Assembly (NCBI RefSeq): GCF_900103175.1
Contig: NZ_FNLF01000002.1
Span: 496,001-560,000, forward strand
Length of the DNA: 64,000 bases
Source of the DNA: Tsukamurella pulmonis
GTDB lineage: Bacteria; Actinomycetota; Actinomycetes; Mycobacteriales; Mycobacteriaceae
Direction: 5' to 3'
This document shows positions 28,354 through 37,620 of this stretch, one piece after another. The notes below the pieces were generated by a model. That model ran no database searches and was not told the origin of the DNA. It worked only from the letters and a program-made list of their open reading frames with translations. The first letter of the stretch is position 1; the number at the start of each line of letters is the position of its first letter. The position numbers and the translations under genes are program-made.

Positions 28354-30660
28354 TCAGAGCGTCACGGTGCGGGCGACGATCGTCGTCTCCGCGGTGTGGC
28401 CGCCCAGCGCGCTGACGCCCTCGGGGCGGGGAACGAAGCCGGGCAGGGAGTCGAGCCCGTCGCTCGCGTCCTCGACCCGCAGGCGGAGCGGTCCGGTGCC
28501 CTGCACCCGCAGGTCCAGGTCGAGGCCCTCTGCGGGCAGCGCGTGGAAACGCAGTTCGAAGCGGTCGCCGATCGGGACCTCGCGCCCCCGCGCGGTCGCG
28601 GTGAGCACCCTGCCCTGCTGCTGGGTGAGCTGCAGGACCCGGGCGCCGCGTGCGGAGGTGATGCGCAGTCGCAGCTGTCGATCGCCCCGCTCGACGCTCG
28701 CGCCGACCAGCCGGACCTCGGCCGGCGCGAGCGGAGCGGGCCGCGCATCTCCGACGGTGGCCGTGCCGGCTCCCCGGCCGCGGAGCATCGGGAACGTCGT
28801 CGTCAGATCCTCGCGCCGCGTCACGAGAGCATCGGACCACCCCGTCGGATCGCCACCGGGCCGCACCCAGTACGCCTTTCCGGTATCGGCGTCGAGCGCG
28901 TACCGCATCGCGACGGGCACCGGGTGCGCCGTGGACGGCCGGTTCGCCGCCAGCCCGGCGCCGATCGCCACCGTCGCCACCAGGACGGCCACCAGCGCCG
29001 GGGCCGCGCTGCGCCCGCGTCGGCGGCCGTCCGCCGGCGCGGGGAGGAGCAGGTCCAGCACCGGCAGCAGCGTCACGGCGATGACGGCGGTGAACAGCGC
29101 CGCCGGTGCGGCGAGCCGGAGGCCGGTGGCGGGGAAGAAGATCGCGATCGTGGGCGCGAGGACGACGACGGTGGCGGCACCGGCCACGAACTGCGCCGGC
29201 AGCGCCCACCGGGTGCGGACCCCCGCGATCACGGCGAGCGCGCCGCAGAGGGCGGGCACCGCCGCGAGGTACGAGCCGCCCGGCACGAGGGCCGCGAGGA
29301 CGACGCCGAGCACGGCGAGCCAGAACAGCGCGCCCACGGAGAGCGCCGCGGCATCGAATCTCCTGCGCAGCAGGGTGAGCCACGCCAAGACGGTGGTGAA
29401 CGCCAGCGCCACGACGGCCAGTCGGAACCACCCGGGCGCCCATGGATCGGCGAACTGCCCGTACTCCGGGCGCAACAGGAGCAGGCCCCGCCAGAGCAGC
29501 AGCGAGGTCCCGGCGGCGCCGAGCAGGGGGACGGCGCCCCAGGCGATCGCGCCGAGCAGGCGCGGCGCGCGGGTGCCGGCGCGCCGGAGGAGCACGGCCG
29601 CGACCGCCACCACGAGCAGCGCGAGAAGTGCGATCGGCCAGACGAATCCGCCGGGATAGCGGATCATCCGCCCCAGGATCGGGAAGTAGGTGGCATCGGT
29701 TCCCGACGGGCGCGCCAGGGTCGCGATGTCCGCGTCCGCGAGAGCGCGCGTCATCGCCAGGGCGTTGGTGCCCAGGTGCTGTAGCGACGAGATCGATTGG
29801 TGGGCGACGTCGTCCTGCGGCTGGTGGTAGGCGGCGGAACCGTCGATGTAGGCGGTGTTGAGCCCGCCGAAGCGCCCCGCGTCGCGGAACGGCGAGAAGT
29901 CGGTGTCGTTCGGCAGCAGGCGGTAGACCTCCACCGCGAAGCTGGTGGCCACGGGACGCGGCGCGGCGCGCGCGTACGCGGCGACGAGATCGCCGTTGCC
30001 CCGGCTGGTCTCGAACATGATCGCCGGCCCGGACGATCCGCGGGACTCGAAGTTGAGGACCACCCCGCCGGCCGCGGCGGCCGGGTCCTGGGACACGAAG
30101 GCCTCCGCGCCGCACAGACACGCCTCCTCGGCGTCCGTGAACACCAGCACCACGTCGTTACGGGGTGCAGGACCGGACCGCAGCGCCCGCGCAGTCTCCA
30201 GCAGGGTCGCGACCCCGGCGCCGTCGTCGCCCGCGCCGTGCGAGATCGTCGCGGAATCGTAGTGCGCCACCAGGAACAACGTTCCGGATGATCCGGCCCC
30301 GGGCAGGCGGGCGATCACGTTCTGCACCCGCGCGAGCGAGACGGCTCCGAGGGCATCGGTGGATCCGACGGCGTCCTGCACCCGGGTGTCGATCCCAGCG
30401 GCGGAGAGCTCGTCGAGGATGTAGCGCCGGACCTCCGCCGCCGCGGGCGAGCCCGTGGGGTGGGGTCGGGTGCTGACCCGCTCCTGATGGATCCGCGCGC
30501 GCTCGGCGCTGAACGTCCCCGCCGGCGCCGAGGAGGGTTCCGGCTGCGGTGGGTTCGCGGTCGCGATCGCACCCCGGGCGAGCGCCGCGAGCAGCAGGAG
30601 CGCCACCACGCCCGGGACGGCGCGACGGGGCGTGGTCACGGGGCGCTCGGAGCGGGGCAC
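28354..30660 (-). CDS. M28-family metallopeptidase with multi-pass membrane domain
   Basis: In this 768-residue protein the first helix (VPGVVALLLLAALARGAI) anchors an external M28 domain at about residues 50-320. Visible metal and catalytic motifs are LFLVAHYDS, the DDGAG loop, FTDAEEACLCGAEAF with the Glu pair, NDTDFSPF, and a late His in AAYHQPQDD. From about residue 330 there are some eight more helices and then a soluble C-terminal domain of about 170 residues. Peptidase, multi-pass membrane domain and C-terminal beta domain in this order recall eukaryotic ER peptidases such as ERMP1. The start is a GTG at 30660; another in-frame GTG lies seven codons later. The substrate is unknown. Confidence 0.85.
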   Translation of the reverse strand: MPRSERPVTTPRRAVPGVVALLLLAALARGAIATANPPQPEPSSAPAGTFSAERARIHQERVSTRPHPTGSPAAAEVRRYILDELSAAGIDTRVQDAVGSTDALGAVSLARVQNVIARLPGAGSSGTLFLVAHYDSATISHGAGDDGAGVATLLETARALRSGPAPRNDVVLVFTDAEEACLCGAEAFVSQDPAAAAGGVVLNFESRGSSGPAIMFETSRGNGDLVAAYARAAPRPVATSFAVEVYRLLPNDTDFSPFRDAGRFGGLNTAYIDGSAAYHQPQDDVAHQSISSLQHLGTNALAMTRALADADIATLARPSGTDATYFPILGRMIRYPGGFVWPIALLALLVVAVAAVLLRRAGTRAPRLLGAIAWGAVPLLGAAGTSLLLWRGLLLLRPEYGQFADPWAPGWFRLAVVALAFTTVLAWLTLLRRRFDAAALSVGALFWLAVLGVVLAALVPGGSYLAAVPALCGALAVIAGVRTRWALPAQFVAGAATVVVLAPTIAIFFPATGLRLAAPAALFTAVIAVTLLPVLDLLLPAPADGRRRGRSAAPALVAVLVATVAIGAGLAANRPSTAHPVPVAMRYALDADTGKAYWVRPGGDPTGWSDALVTRREDLTTTFPMLRGRGAGTATVGDARPAPLAPAEVRLVGASVERGDRQLRLRITSARGARVLQLTQQQGRVLTATARGREVPIGDRFELRFHALPAEGLDLDLRVQGTGPLRLRVEDASDGLDSLPGFVPRPEGVSALGGHTAETTIVARTVTL

Positions 30661-30746
30661 GAGCCGAACACTACCGCCGCAGCGGGCGTTCCGCGGCGGA
30701 ATATCCGCAGATCAGGGGTGGTGCAGTGGAGCGGGGCGGTACCCGC

Positions 30747-31037
30747 TCAGAACGGCTGCCCCGGGATCGCGCCGGGCGCGCCGGGCGCGGTCGCGATGGG
30801 TGCCGGTGGCGCGGTGGGCGCAGGCATGGTGCACGGCGGGAACGTCGGGTTGTAGGGCGGCGTGCACAGCTGCATCGCGCAGTTCTTGCCGTTCCAGAAC
30901 GGGGTCTGGCCGGGCGGGCACGGCTCGAGCGCGTTCGCGGTGCCCACGGCGATCGGCGAGACCGCGAGCAGGGAGGCCACGCCGAACGTGGCGAGACCGG
31001 CGGCCAGCGCGCGGCGGACGGGACGACGGTGCGACAT
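30747..31037 (-). CDS. Small secreted Cys/Pro-rich protein
   Basis: The 96-residue protein has a clear signal peptide (RRPVRRALAAGLATFGVASLLAVSP, cleavage probably near GTANA) and a mature part with four cysteines in a Pro-rich setting (LEPCPPGQTPFWNGKNC, LCTPPYNPTFPPC), ending in Pro/Ala/Gly repeats. The ATG at 31037 has AGGGGAAT before it. An upstream in-frame extension would spoil the signal peptide. It resembles small exported proteins common in Mycobacteriales. No function can be given. Confidence 0.8.
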   Translation of the reverse strand: MSHRRPVRRALAAGLATFGVASLLAVSPIAVGTANALEPCPPGQTPFWNGKNCAMQLCTPPYNPTFPPCTMPAPTAPPAPIATAPGAPGAIPGQPF

Positions 31038-31102
31038 GCGATTCCCCTTCTTGGTGAATTTCTCCTTCAGGGTATCAATGTTCGGTGGCATCGCACAGCC
31101 GG

Positions 31103-32872
31103 TCAGGGCAGATCGCCGCCCGCGCCGCGGAGGAACGCGCCGCTCACGGTCACCGCCGGGCCGGAGCTCTCGCCGGAGACCACGAGGGTGGCGAAGGCGA
31201 GATCGCCGACGATGCCGGCGAACCAGCCGTGCGCGTGGGTGTTGTCGCCGAACTCGGCGGTCCCGGTCTTGCCGCCGAGTCCCTCGATGTCGCGCAGCGC
31301 GGTCGCGGTGCCCGAGGTGACCGTCTCGCGCATCGCGGTGCGCAGCGCCTCGGCCACGCCGGGGTCGATCCGCTGGGGTGGCGCGTCGGCGCGGGCGGGC
31401 TCACCGTCGAACAGCGCGGGGCGGACCGTGGTGCCGGCGGCGAGGGAGGCCTCCACCACGGCGAGGCCGAAGGGTGAGGCGGTGACCCGGCCCTGGCCGA
31501 TCGACTCCTCCACGCGCTCGGCCGGGGTGCGGGCGGCGGGCACGGAGCCGGTCACCGTCGTGACGCCGGGCAGGGTGAAGTCCACGCCCAGCCCGAACCG
31601 CTTCGCCGTGTCGGTGAGGGCGTTGTCGTCGAGCTCGGTGCCCAGGCCCGCCATCGTGGTGTTGCAGGACTTCGCGAACGCCGTGTGCAACGGCACTGTG
31701 CCGAGAGCGAATTCGTTCTCGTTGGGGATCGTGCGGTCGCCGAAGGTCGCGCGACCGGGGCAGGCGAGCTGCGCGTCGGGCGTGGTGATCTCCGCATCCA
31801 GCGCGGCGGCCGTGGTGATGGTCTTGAAGGTCGAGCCGGGCGCGTACAGCCCCGTCAGGGCGACGGGGCCCTGCTTGTCCGCGGCGGCGTTCTGGGCGGC
31901 GGCGAGGATGCCGCCCGTCGACGGCCGGATCGCGACGAGCATCGTCGCGCGCTTCTCGCCCGCGACGGCGGCGTTCGCGGCGCGCTGCAGGCCCGCGTCG
32001 AGGGTGGTCCGCACGGGGCGCACCGGCGCCGCGGGGAAGGAGTCGACGAGCCGGATCGGCTTGCCGTCCCCGTCGACGACGGTGACCGACGATCCGGCGG
32101 CTGCGTCGACGTCCCGGCGCCACCGCTCCTCGAGGCCGGCGACGACGGGCGAGCGGTACGCCTGCGCCGCGGTGAGCAGGCGGCCCTCCTCGCGCACGCT
32201 CACCCCGTCGATCCCGGTGAGTGCGCCGACCTTCTTGGCGTCGGCGGCGCGCAGCGAGATGACCGCGGTGGGGGAGTCCTTGCCCTCGACCGTCTTCCGG
32301 AGACCGGCGGCGGTCACCGTCGGGTCGGCGGCGGTGAGCCGGGTCGCCAGGGCATCCGCGGCGGAGGCCGCCTTCGACGGGTCCAGATTCACGACGGTGA
32401 CCGTCTGCCAGGTCATCAGCGGTGCGTTCTTCCGGTCCACGACCGGTGTGGTGTACGGCTTCTCGTCGGCGTAGAGCAGGCGGGCGCCCGCGCTCCGGGC
32501 GTCCGGGTGCACCAGCGTGGGTTCCCACGTGACCTTCCCGCCACCGGCGGCGACCCGCGTCGTGAACCGCACCCCGTGCTTGCGCGGGAGCGCCCACGAC
32601 CAGCTCAGCGTGCGGTCCTCGCCGTCCTTGCCGGCGGTCACCGTCGGTGTGGCCGCGCCCATGCCGTCGAACGTCGCCTGCAGCGCCTGCGCGGCGGAAT
32701 CCGGGTCGGAGGTGAGCGCCGCGGCGTCGCCGGCGTCGCGCGCGGACAGGGCGGCGGCGAACTTGGTGACCACGTCGTCCTCCGAGCAGGCGACGAGCGA
32801 ACCCGCGAGCGCGGCGATCACGAGGACCGCGCCGGCGGTGGAGCGAGCGGGCCGGTTCAGGTGGGGGCGCAT
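31103..32872 (-). CDS. Penicillin-binding lipoprotein (class B-like transpeptidase)
   Basis: The 589-residue protein starts at the ATG at 32872 with a lipoprotein signal (VLVIAALAGSLVAC). An NTF2-like MecA_N domain and a PBP dimerisation domain precede the transpeptidase domain. The three active-site motifs are intact: APGSTFKTI (Ser-x-x-Lys), KSCNTT (Ser-Cys-Asn) and GGKTGTAEF. It resembles the penicillin-binding lipoprotein of M. tuberculosis (Rv2864c) and should cross-link peptidoglycan at the outer membrane face. A 19-bp palindrome lies 56 bases upstream, at the end of the LysR/beta-lactamase-like operon. Confidence 0.9.
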   Translation of the reverse strand: MRPHLNRPARSTAGAVLVIAALAGSLVACSEDDVVTKFAAALSARDAGDAAALTSDPDSAAQALQATFDGMGAATPTVTAGKDGEDRTLSWSWALPRKHGVRFTTRVAAGGGKVTWEPTLVHPDARSAGARLLYADEKPYTTPVVDRKNAPLMTWQTVTVVNLDPSKAASAADALATRLTAADPTVTAAGLRKTVEGKDSPTAVISLRAADAKKVGALTGIDGVSVREEGRLLTAAQAYRSPVVAGLEERWRRDVDAAAGSSVTVVDGDGKPIRLVDSFPAAPVRPVRTTLDAGLQRAANAAVAGEKRATMLVAIRPSTGGILAAAQNAAADKQGPVALTGLYAPGSTFKTITTAAALDAEITTPDAQLACPGRATFGDRTIPNENEFALGTVPLHTAFAKSCNTTMAGLGTELDDNALTDTAKRFGLGVDFTLPGVTTVTGSVPAARTPAERVEESIGQGRVTASPFGLAVVEASLAAGTTVRPALFDGEPARADAPPQRIDPGVAEALRTAMRETVTSGTATALRDIEGLGGKTGTAEFGDNTHAHGWFAGIVGDLAFATLVVSGESSGPAVTVSGAFLRGAGGDLP

Positions 32873-32927
32873 GGCTCCAGTCAACCCGCGCGGCGCGATA
32901 CTCGCCAAAGTGCGAAACCGGCGTCGG

Positions 32928-32946
32928 CGATAGCGATTCGCTATCG
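32928..32946. promoter_or_regulatory. 19-bp palindrome CGATAGCGA-T-TCGCTATCG
   Basis: The 9-bp arms are perfect around one central base. The palindrome covers the stop codon of the beta-lactamase-like gene and lies about 55 bases upstream of the penicillin-binding lipoprotein start. It could be a terminator stem or an operator for the latter gene. The compact, short-looped symmetry favours a protein site. Confidence 0.5.
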
Positions 32947-33834
32947 TTCCTGGTCAATGGGGATGCGCAGAGCGTCGACCGCGATCGCCGCCACCGTCCC
33001 GATCGCCGCGTCGACCCGCGGCAGGCTCGGATCGTTGCGCGCGGCGTGCGTGAAGACGGCCACCGCCACCGGGTGCTCGCCGGGATAGGTGACCACCGAG
33101 ACCTCGTTGCGCAGCGCGCCCAGCGTGCCCGTCTTCCCCGCGATCGACGGTGCCGATCCGAACCCGGACGCGACCCGGTGCCGGAACACCTGGCCGCCGA
33201 GCGCGGAGCGCGCGAACGCGCACTGCGCGGGCGAGGCCGCCGTGTCGGTCCAGATCGCCGCGAGCAGCGCCGTCATGTCCGCGGCCGTGGTCGCGCTCCC
33301 GAACGACGGGTCGTAGGCGTGCACCGGTCGCGCGAGGTCGTCGTCGGCGAGCGCGGCGAAGGCCTCGGCGACGGTGCGGGTGTCGGTCTCGGCCATCATC
33401 GCGGCGTGGATCTCGGCGTCGCCGCCGACGATCCTGGTGCCGGAGAGCCCGAGCGTGCGGGCGCTCTCCTGGACCGCGTCGAGCCCGACCAGGCGCATCA
33501 GCTCGCCCGCGGCCGCGTTGTCGGAGACGGCGATCATCGAGCGCAGCAGGTCGCGCACACTCATCTCGACCGGGTCCGTCAGCGCCGCGATCCCGGTGGG
33601 CCCGGGCGTGGCGCAGGCCGGGTCGACGCTGACCCGTGCCCGCGGGTCCAGACGGCCCGCGTCGATGGCCCGCGCCGCGGCGACGAGCAGCACCACCTTG
33701 TAGACCGACGCGGGCACCACCGGCTGCTCGCCGCCCACCGACAGCGCCGCCGGGTGGCCGATCACCCGCGCGTGCAGCCAGCCGTTGCACCCCGCGTCGG
33801 CGAAGACGCCGTCGATCCGCGCGGCGGCGGTCAT
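32941..33834 (-). CDS. Class A beta-lactamase-like serine hydrolase
   Basis: The 297-residue protein has the active-site motifs of the penicillin-recognising fold: VPASVYKVV (Ser43-x-x-Lys46), a Ser-Asp-Asn triad in AVSDNAAAGEL, and AGKTGTLG. The deacylation glutamate of a typical omega loop is not obvious, and no signal peptide is seen, so beta-lactamase activity is uncertain. It may be a D,D-peptidase-like or esterase-like member. Its ATG overlaps the stop of the LysR gene (ATGA, 33831-33834), so the two are translationally coupled. The penicillin-binding lipoprotein lies directly downstream. Confidence 0.8.
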   Translation of the reverse strand: MTAAARIDGVFADAGCNGWLHARVIGHPAALSVGGEQPVVPASVYKVVLLVAAARAIDAGRLDPRARVSVDPACATPGPTGIAALTDPVEMSVRDLLRSMIAVSDNAAAGELMRLVGLDAVQESARTLGLSGTRIVGGDAEIHAAMMAETDTRTVAEAFAALADDDLARPVHAYDPSFGSATTAADMTALLAAIWTDTAASPAQCAFARSALGGQVFRHRVASGFGSAPSIAGKTGTLGALRNEVSVVTYPGEHPVAVAVFTHAARNDPSLPRVDAAIGTVAAIAVDALRIPIDQER

Positions 33835-34676
33835 CGGCTCAGCCGCCACAGCACCGATTCGAGCCGGGCCGTGTCCGGGTGATCGCGGCGGCCGAGCACC
33901 GTGACCCGCAGGGGGAAGTCCGTCGCCGGGCGGCGCGCCGTCCCGTCCGGGACCGCGGTGCCCGCCGTCACGGGCGTGAAGGCCAGTCCGGCGGCGACGG
34001 CGGCGTGTGCGGCGGACTCCGTCTCGGCGATCAGGACCGCCGAGGTGATCCCGCGCGCCGTGAGCCGGTCCAACAGCAGATCGGCCGCAGGCGGATTCGC
34101 CGCGCGGGGTGGCAGCGCGACCGCCAGGGCGGAGAGGTCGCGCAGCCGCGGCGAGCGGAAACCCGCGGGCACCAGGAAGTCCCGCGGCAGCGCGATCACC
34201 GGTCCCGAGGGGGCGCCGTGCGCGAGGACGGGGTGCTCGACGACCGCCGCGTCCAGCAGGTCCTCCGCGACCGCCCGCGCCAGCTGCGGCGAGGCTCCCG
34301 CGGACAGCGTCAGCGGCGCACCGTCGTCGTCCGTGGACAGGGCGGCTGCGCAGGCCGCGGCCACCGCGGAGCCCAGCGCGTCGCACAGTGCGATGCGGCG
34401 CTGCCCGGTCCCCGCGCCGAGCCGCGCCGCCTCGGCGACGAAGCGGTCGGCGTCGCGGACCATCACGCGGGCGCGGGGGAGCAGCTCGCGGCCGGCGGGG
34501 GTGAGATCGGCGCCCCGTCGGCTCCGGTCGATGAGGGTGACGCCGAGCGTCTCCTCGAGTCGCCGCAGTCCCGCCGAGACCGGGGGCTGGGTGATGCCGA
34601 GCCGGTCCGCGGCGCGGCCGAAGTGCTGTTCCTCGGCGACCGCGACGAAGAAGCGCAGGTGCCGGATGAGGTCCAT
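33831..34676 (-). CDS. LysR-family transcriptional regulator
   Basis: The 281-residue protein has the standard N-terminal winged helix (HLRFFVAVAEEQHFGRAADRLGITQPPVSAGLRRLEETLGVTL) and a shorter-than-usual periplasmic-binding-like effector domain. The start is the ATG at 34676. It is the first gene of a two-gene unit with the beta-lactamase-like protein, an AmpR/AmpC-like pairing but in the same orientation rather than divergent. A cell-wall or beta-lactam signal is plausible but unproven. Confidence 0.9.
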   Translation of the reverse strand: MDLIRHLRFFVAVAEEQHFGRAADRLGITQPPVSAGLRRLEETLGVTLIDRSRRGADLTPAGRELLPRARVMVRDADRFVAEAARLGAGTGQRRIALCDALGSAVAAACAAALSTDDDGAPLTLSAGASPQLARAVAEDLLDAAVVEHPVLAHGAPSGPVIALPRDFLVPAGFRSPRLRDLSALAVALPPRAANPPAADLLLDRLTARGITSAVLIAETESAAHAAVAAGLAFTPVTAGTAVPDGTARRPATDFPLRVTVLGRRDHPDTARLESVLWRLSR

Positions 34677-34739
34677 GCGCGGAGTCTAGCCAGCCGATTC
34701 GGGCACGCGCGGCGGTGGGAAGCAGCACAATCGGCAGGT

Positions 34740-35939
34740 GTGGAGGACGCCGTGGACACCGAGATCGCGGAGATCCGCGATGCGCTGACCGAGCGGATGG
34801 AGGCGATCACCGCATCCGTGGTGGCGGCGATCCGCGAGCAGGTCCCGTTCTACGCCGACGCCACGACCGTCTCCACGGCGATGGTCACGGACGCGGTGCG
34901 CGACAACCTGAGCTACATGGTGCGGGCGCTCACGGACACGCGCTTCGACACCGCGCCCGCGGCCGCGACGGGCCGCACCCGGGCGGAGCTGGGCGTGCCG
35001 CTGGCGGCGGTGATGCACGCCTATCGCATCGGCGTGCACCGGGTGTGGCAGGAGGTGCACGCCCTCGCCGCGGACCGCCCGGCGCTCAGCCGTCGGGCGC
35101 TGCTCTCGGCGACCCAGCACATGTGGGAGGCGCAGGACCAGTTCGTCGACGCCATGGCCGGGGCGCACCGCGACCGCACCACCGAGCAGGCGCTCGACGA
35201 CGCAGCGGAGCGGGCCGCTCTCGCCGAATATCTTCTGCAGGGAAGGATTCCGAGCGATCAGAGCCTCTGGGAGATCGCCACGCTGCTCCGCCTGCCGACC
35301 ACCGGGCCGTACCTCGCGGTGGCCGCGGCGACGGTGGAGGTGGGCCGCGCCCCGCTCCCGGGCATCGCCGACCGGCTGCGCGCGATCGACGCCTACTCCG
35401 CGTGGCGGCTGCTGCCCGATCAGCAGATCGGGATCATCCACGCCCCGACGCCTGCCGTGCGGGCCGCCGTGATCGATCTACTGCGCAGGATCGCCGTCGC
35501 CCGCGTCGGCGTGAGCGCTCCGTTCGGGGAGCTGCGGGACACCCCGCAGGGGCTCACCTTCGCCCGGCGCGAGCTCGTCGGGCCGGGGACGGGGGTGTCG
35601 GTGTTCGACGGTTCGGTGCTCGGCACCGCGGCGATCGCCGCGCCCGAGACGACCGTCGAGCTGGCGCGGGGCGTGCTGCACGGGCTCTACGAGCTGCCCG
35701 AGGACGACCGGGACCCGCTCTTCGCGACCTTCCGGGCATGGGTCGCCTACGACGGCAACGTCAAGGACGCGGCCGCCGCGCTGTACGTGCATCCGAACAC
35801 GGTCCGTCATCGGCTGCGGCGCATCGAACACCTCACCGGGCGCTCCACCGGCTCGCCGCGGGAGGTCGCCGAACTGTGTCTCGCGTTCGAGGTGGACGCC
35901 CGGGTCCGCCTGCACATGGACACTGGCAAATCCGTCTAG
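34740..35939 (+). CDS. PucR/CdaR-family regulator
   Basis: The 399-residue protein has a helical sensory N-terminal half (residues 1-160), a GGDEF-like central part and a C-terminal HTH_30 domain with FRAWVAYDGNVKDAAAALYVHPNTVRHRLRRIEHLTG, the signature of PucR/CdaR activators. The start is a GTG at 34740; a second in-frame GTG lies four codons on. It is divergent from the LysR gene and sits directly upstream of the PHA operon in the same orientation, separated by 144 bases with two copies of a GTGTTT-GTCAC element. It is therefore the best candidate for the operon's activator. Confidence 0.85.
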   Translation: MEDAVDTEIAEIRDALTERMEAITASVVAAIREQVPFYADATTVSTAMVTDAVRDNLSYMVRALTDTRFDTAPAAATGRTRAELGVPLAAVMHAYRIGVHRVWQEVHALAADRPALSRRALLSATQHMWEAQDQFVDAMAGAHRDRTTEQALDDAAERAALAEYLLQGRIPSDQSLWEIATLLRLPTTGPYLAVAAATVEVGRAPLPGIADRLRAIDAYSAWRLLPDQQIGIIHAPTPAVRAAVIDLLRRIAVARVGVSAPFGELRDTPQGLTFARRELVGPGTGVSVFDGSVLGTAAIAAPETTVELARGVLHGLYELPEDDRDPLFATFRAWVAYDGNVKDAAAALYVHPNTVRHRLRRIEHLTGRSTGSPREVAELCLAFEVDARVRLHMDTGKSV

Positions 35940-35971
35940 CGATCACGCTGCAAGACCAAGCTGTGGTGATT

Positions 35972-36014
35972 GTGTTTCGTCACACCGCAGCGGGCGGAAT
36001 GGTGTTTGCGTCAC
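35972..36014 (+). repeat. Tandem GTGTTTCGTCAC / GTGTTTGCGTCAC elements before the PHA operon
   Basis: GTGTTTCGTCAC (35972-35983) and GTGTTTGCGTCAC (36002-36014) are near-identical direct repeats spaced 30 bases apart, about three helical turns. They lie in the only sizeable gap between the PucR gene and the acyl-CoA ligase, consistent with paired activator sites. Confidence 0.45.
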
Positions 36015-36083
36015 CATCGACCGGACAGGGTGGCGAGGGTCACTCTGTAGAGGACGAATCCGACACCCGCCAGAAGGACTCCG

Positions 36084-37586
36084 ATGACGAATCTCGCCGA
36101 GAACCTGACCTCCGCCGCCGCTGCGCACGCGGACACCGTCGCCCTGGTGTGCGACGACCTGCGCTTCACCTACGCGGAGTTCGACGATGCCTCCGCGCGC
36201 TTCGCCGGGTACCTCGCCGAGCAGGGCATCGGGCCCGGCGACCGGGTCGGCATCATGCTCCCGAACACGCCGGCGTTCGCCATCGTCTTCTACGGCCTCA
36301 TGCGCCGCGGCGCGATCGCGGTCCCGATGAACCCGCTGCTCAAGGCGGCGGAGGTCGAGTACTACCTCGCCAACACCTCGGCCAAGGCGCTCTTCGCCAC
36401 GCCCGTCTTCGCCGAGGACGCCGAGGCCGGTGCCACGGCGGCCGGGGCGGCGTGCCACTTCGGTGACGACGCCGCGCTCGTCGCGCTGCTCGCGAACCAG
36501 CAGCCGAACGCCACCGTCGAGCCGCGGGACCCGTGGGACACGGCGGTCATCCTGCACACCTCCGGCACCACCGGCAAGCCCAAGGGCGCCGAGCTCACGC
36601 ACGAGAGCCTCGGCCGCAACTGCGAGATCGCCGGCCGCACCCTGTTCGCGCTGACCAACGACGACGTGGTCATGGGGTGCCTGCCGCTGTTCCACGTCTT
36701 CGGCCTGACCTGCGGACTGAACGCGGCCGTCCGCTTCGGCGCGACGCTCACCCTGATCCCGCGGTTCGACCCGCGCAAGGCGATCGAGGTGATCGGGCGC
36801 GATCGCGTGAGCATCTTCCTCGGCGTCCCCACGATGTACGCGGCGATGGTGGCGGCCCTGCAGCCCGGCGACGACGTCTCGTCGCTGCGGGTGTGCGCGT
36901 CCGGTGGCGCGGCTCTGCCGCTGCAGGTGATCGCGGACTTCGAGCAGGCCTTCGGCGCCATCGTCCTCGAGGGCTACGGCCTGTCGGAGACCTCGCCCGT
37001 CGCCTCGTTCAACCACCCGGACCGGCCGCGCAAGGCGGGTTCCATCGGCACCCCGATCGAGGGCGTCGAGATGCGGGTCGTCGACGACGCCGGCAAGGAG
37101 GTCCCGCAGGGCGAGCGCGGGGAGGTGCAGGTGCGCGGCCACAACGTGATGAAGGGCTACTGGAACCTGCCCGACGCGACGGCCGCCGCGATCGACGCCG
37201 ACGGTTGGTTCGCCACGGGCGACATCGGCATCGTCGACGAGGAGGGCTTCTTCTCGATCGTCGACCGCAAGAAGGAGATGATCATCCGCGGCGGGCTCAA
37301 CGTCTACCCGCGCGAACTCGAAGAGGTGCTCTACAGCCACCCGGAGATCGCCGAGGCCGCGGTCGTGGGCATCCCGCACGCCTCGCTCGGCGAGGAGGTG
37401 GGCGCGGCCGTCGCGCTCAAGCCCGGCAGCACCCTCACGGCGGAGGCCGTGCGCGAGTTCGTCAAGGAGCGCGTGGCCTCCTACAAATACCCGCGCCACG
37501 TCTGGCTGCTGACGGAGTTGCCCAAGGGCGCCACCGGCAAGGTCCAGAAGCGCGACATCGCCGTTCCGTCCGAGTACACCGCCTGA
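36084..37586 (+). CDS. Long-chain acyl-CoA ligase (FadD-like)
   Basis: The 500-residue ANL-superfamily enzyme has LHTSGTTGKPKGAELTH (P-loop), VLEGYGLSETSPVASF, DGWFATGDIGIVDEEG and the hinge/catalytic end RKKEMIIRGGLNVYPRELEEVL, with the catalytic Lys in PKGATGKVQKRDI. It activates a fatty or hydroxy acid to its CoA thioester through the adenylate. Ribosome-binding site AAGGACTCCG precedes the ATG. It is the first of four PHA genes, and 34 bases separate it from the synthase. It probably supplies or recycles hydroxyacyl-CoA for polymer synthesis. Confidence 0.93.
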   Translation: MTNLAENLTSAAAAHADTVALVCDDLRFTYAEFDDASARFAGYLAEQGIGPGDRVGIMLPNTPAFAIVFYGLMRRGAIAVPMNPLLKAAEVEYYLANTSAKALFATPVFAEDAEAGATAAGAACHFGDDAALVALLANQQPNATVEPRDPWDTAVILHTSGTTGKPKGAELTHESLGRNCEIAGRTLFALTNDDVVMGCLPLFHVFGLTCGLNAAVRFGATLTLIPRFDPRKAIEVIGRDRVSIFLGVPTMYAAMVAALQPGDDVSSLRVCASGGAALPLQVIADFEQAFGAIVLEGYGLSETSPVASFNHPDRPRKAGSIGTPIEGVEMRVVDDAGKEVPQGERGEVQVRGHNVMKGYWNLPDATAAAIDADGWFATGDIGIVDEEGFFSIVDRKKEMIIRGGLNVYPRELEEVLYSHPEIAEAAVVGIPHASLGEEVGAAVALKPGSTLTAEAVREFVKERVASYKYPRHVWLLTELPKGATGKVQKRDIAVPSEYTA

Positions 37587-37620
37587 CCACCCACTTCGCA
37601 CGAGAGATCGAGGCACTGCC

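Noticed and set aside
32941-34728. One long frame covering both the beta-lactamase-like and LysR genes
   Set aside because: The upstream half of that frame is an out-of-frame shadow of LysR. The LysR helix-turn-helix is in another frame, and the two genes meet at an ATGA overlap.
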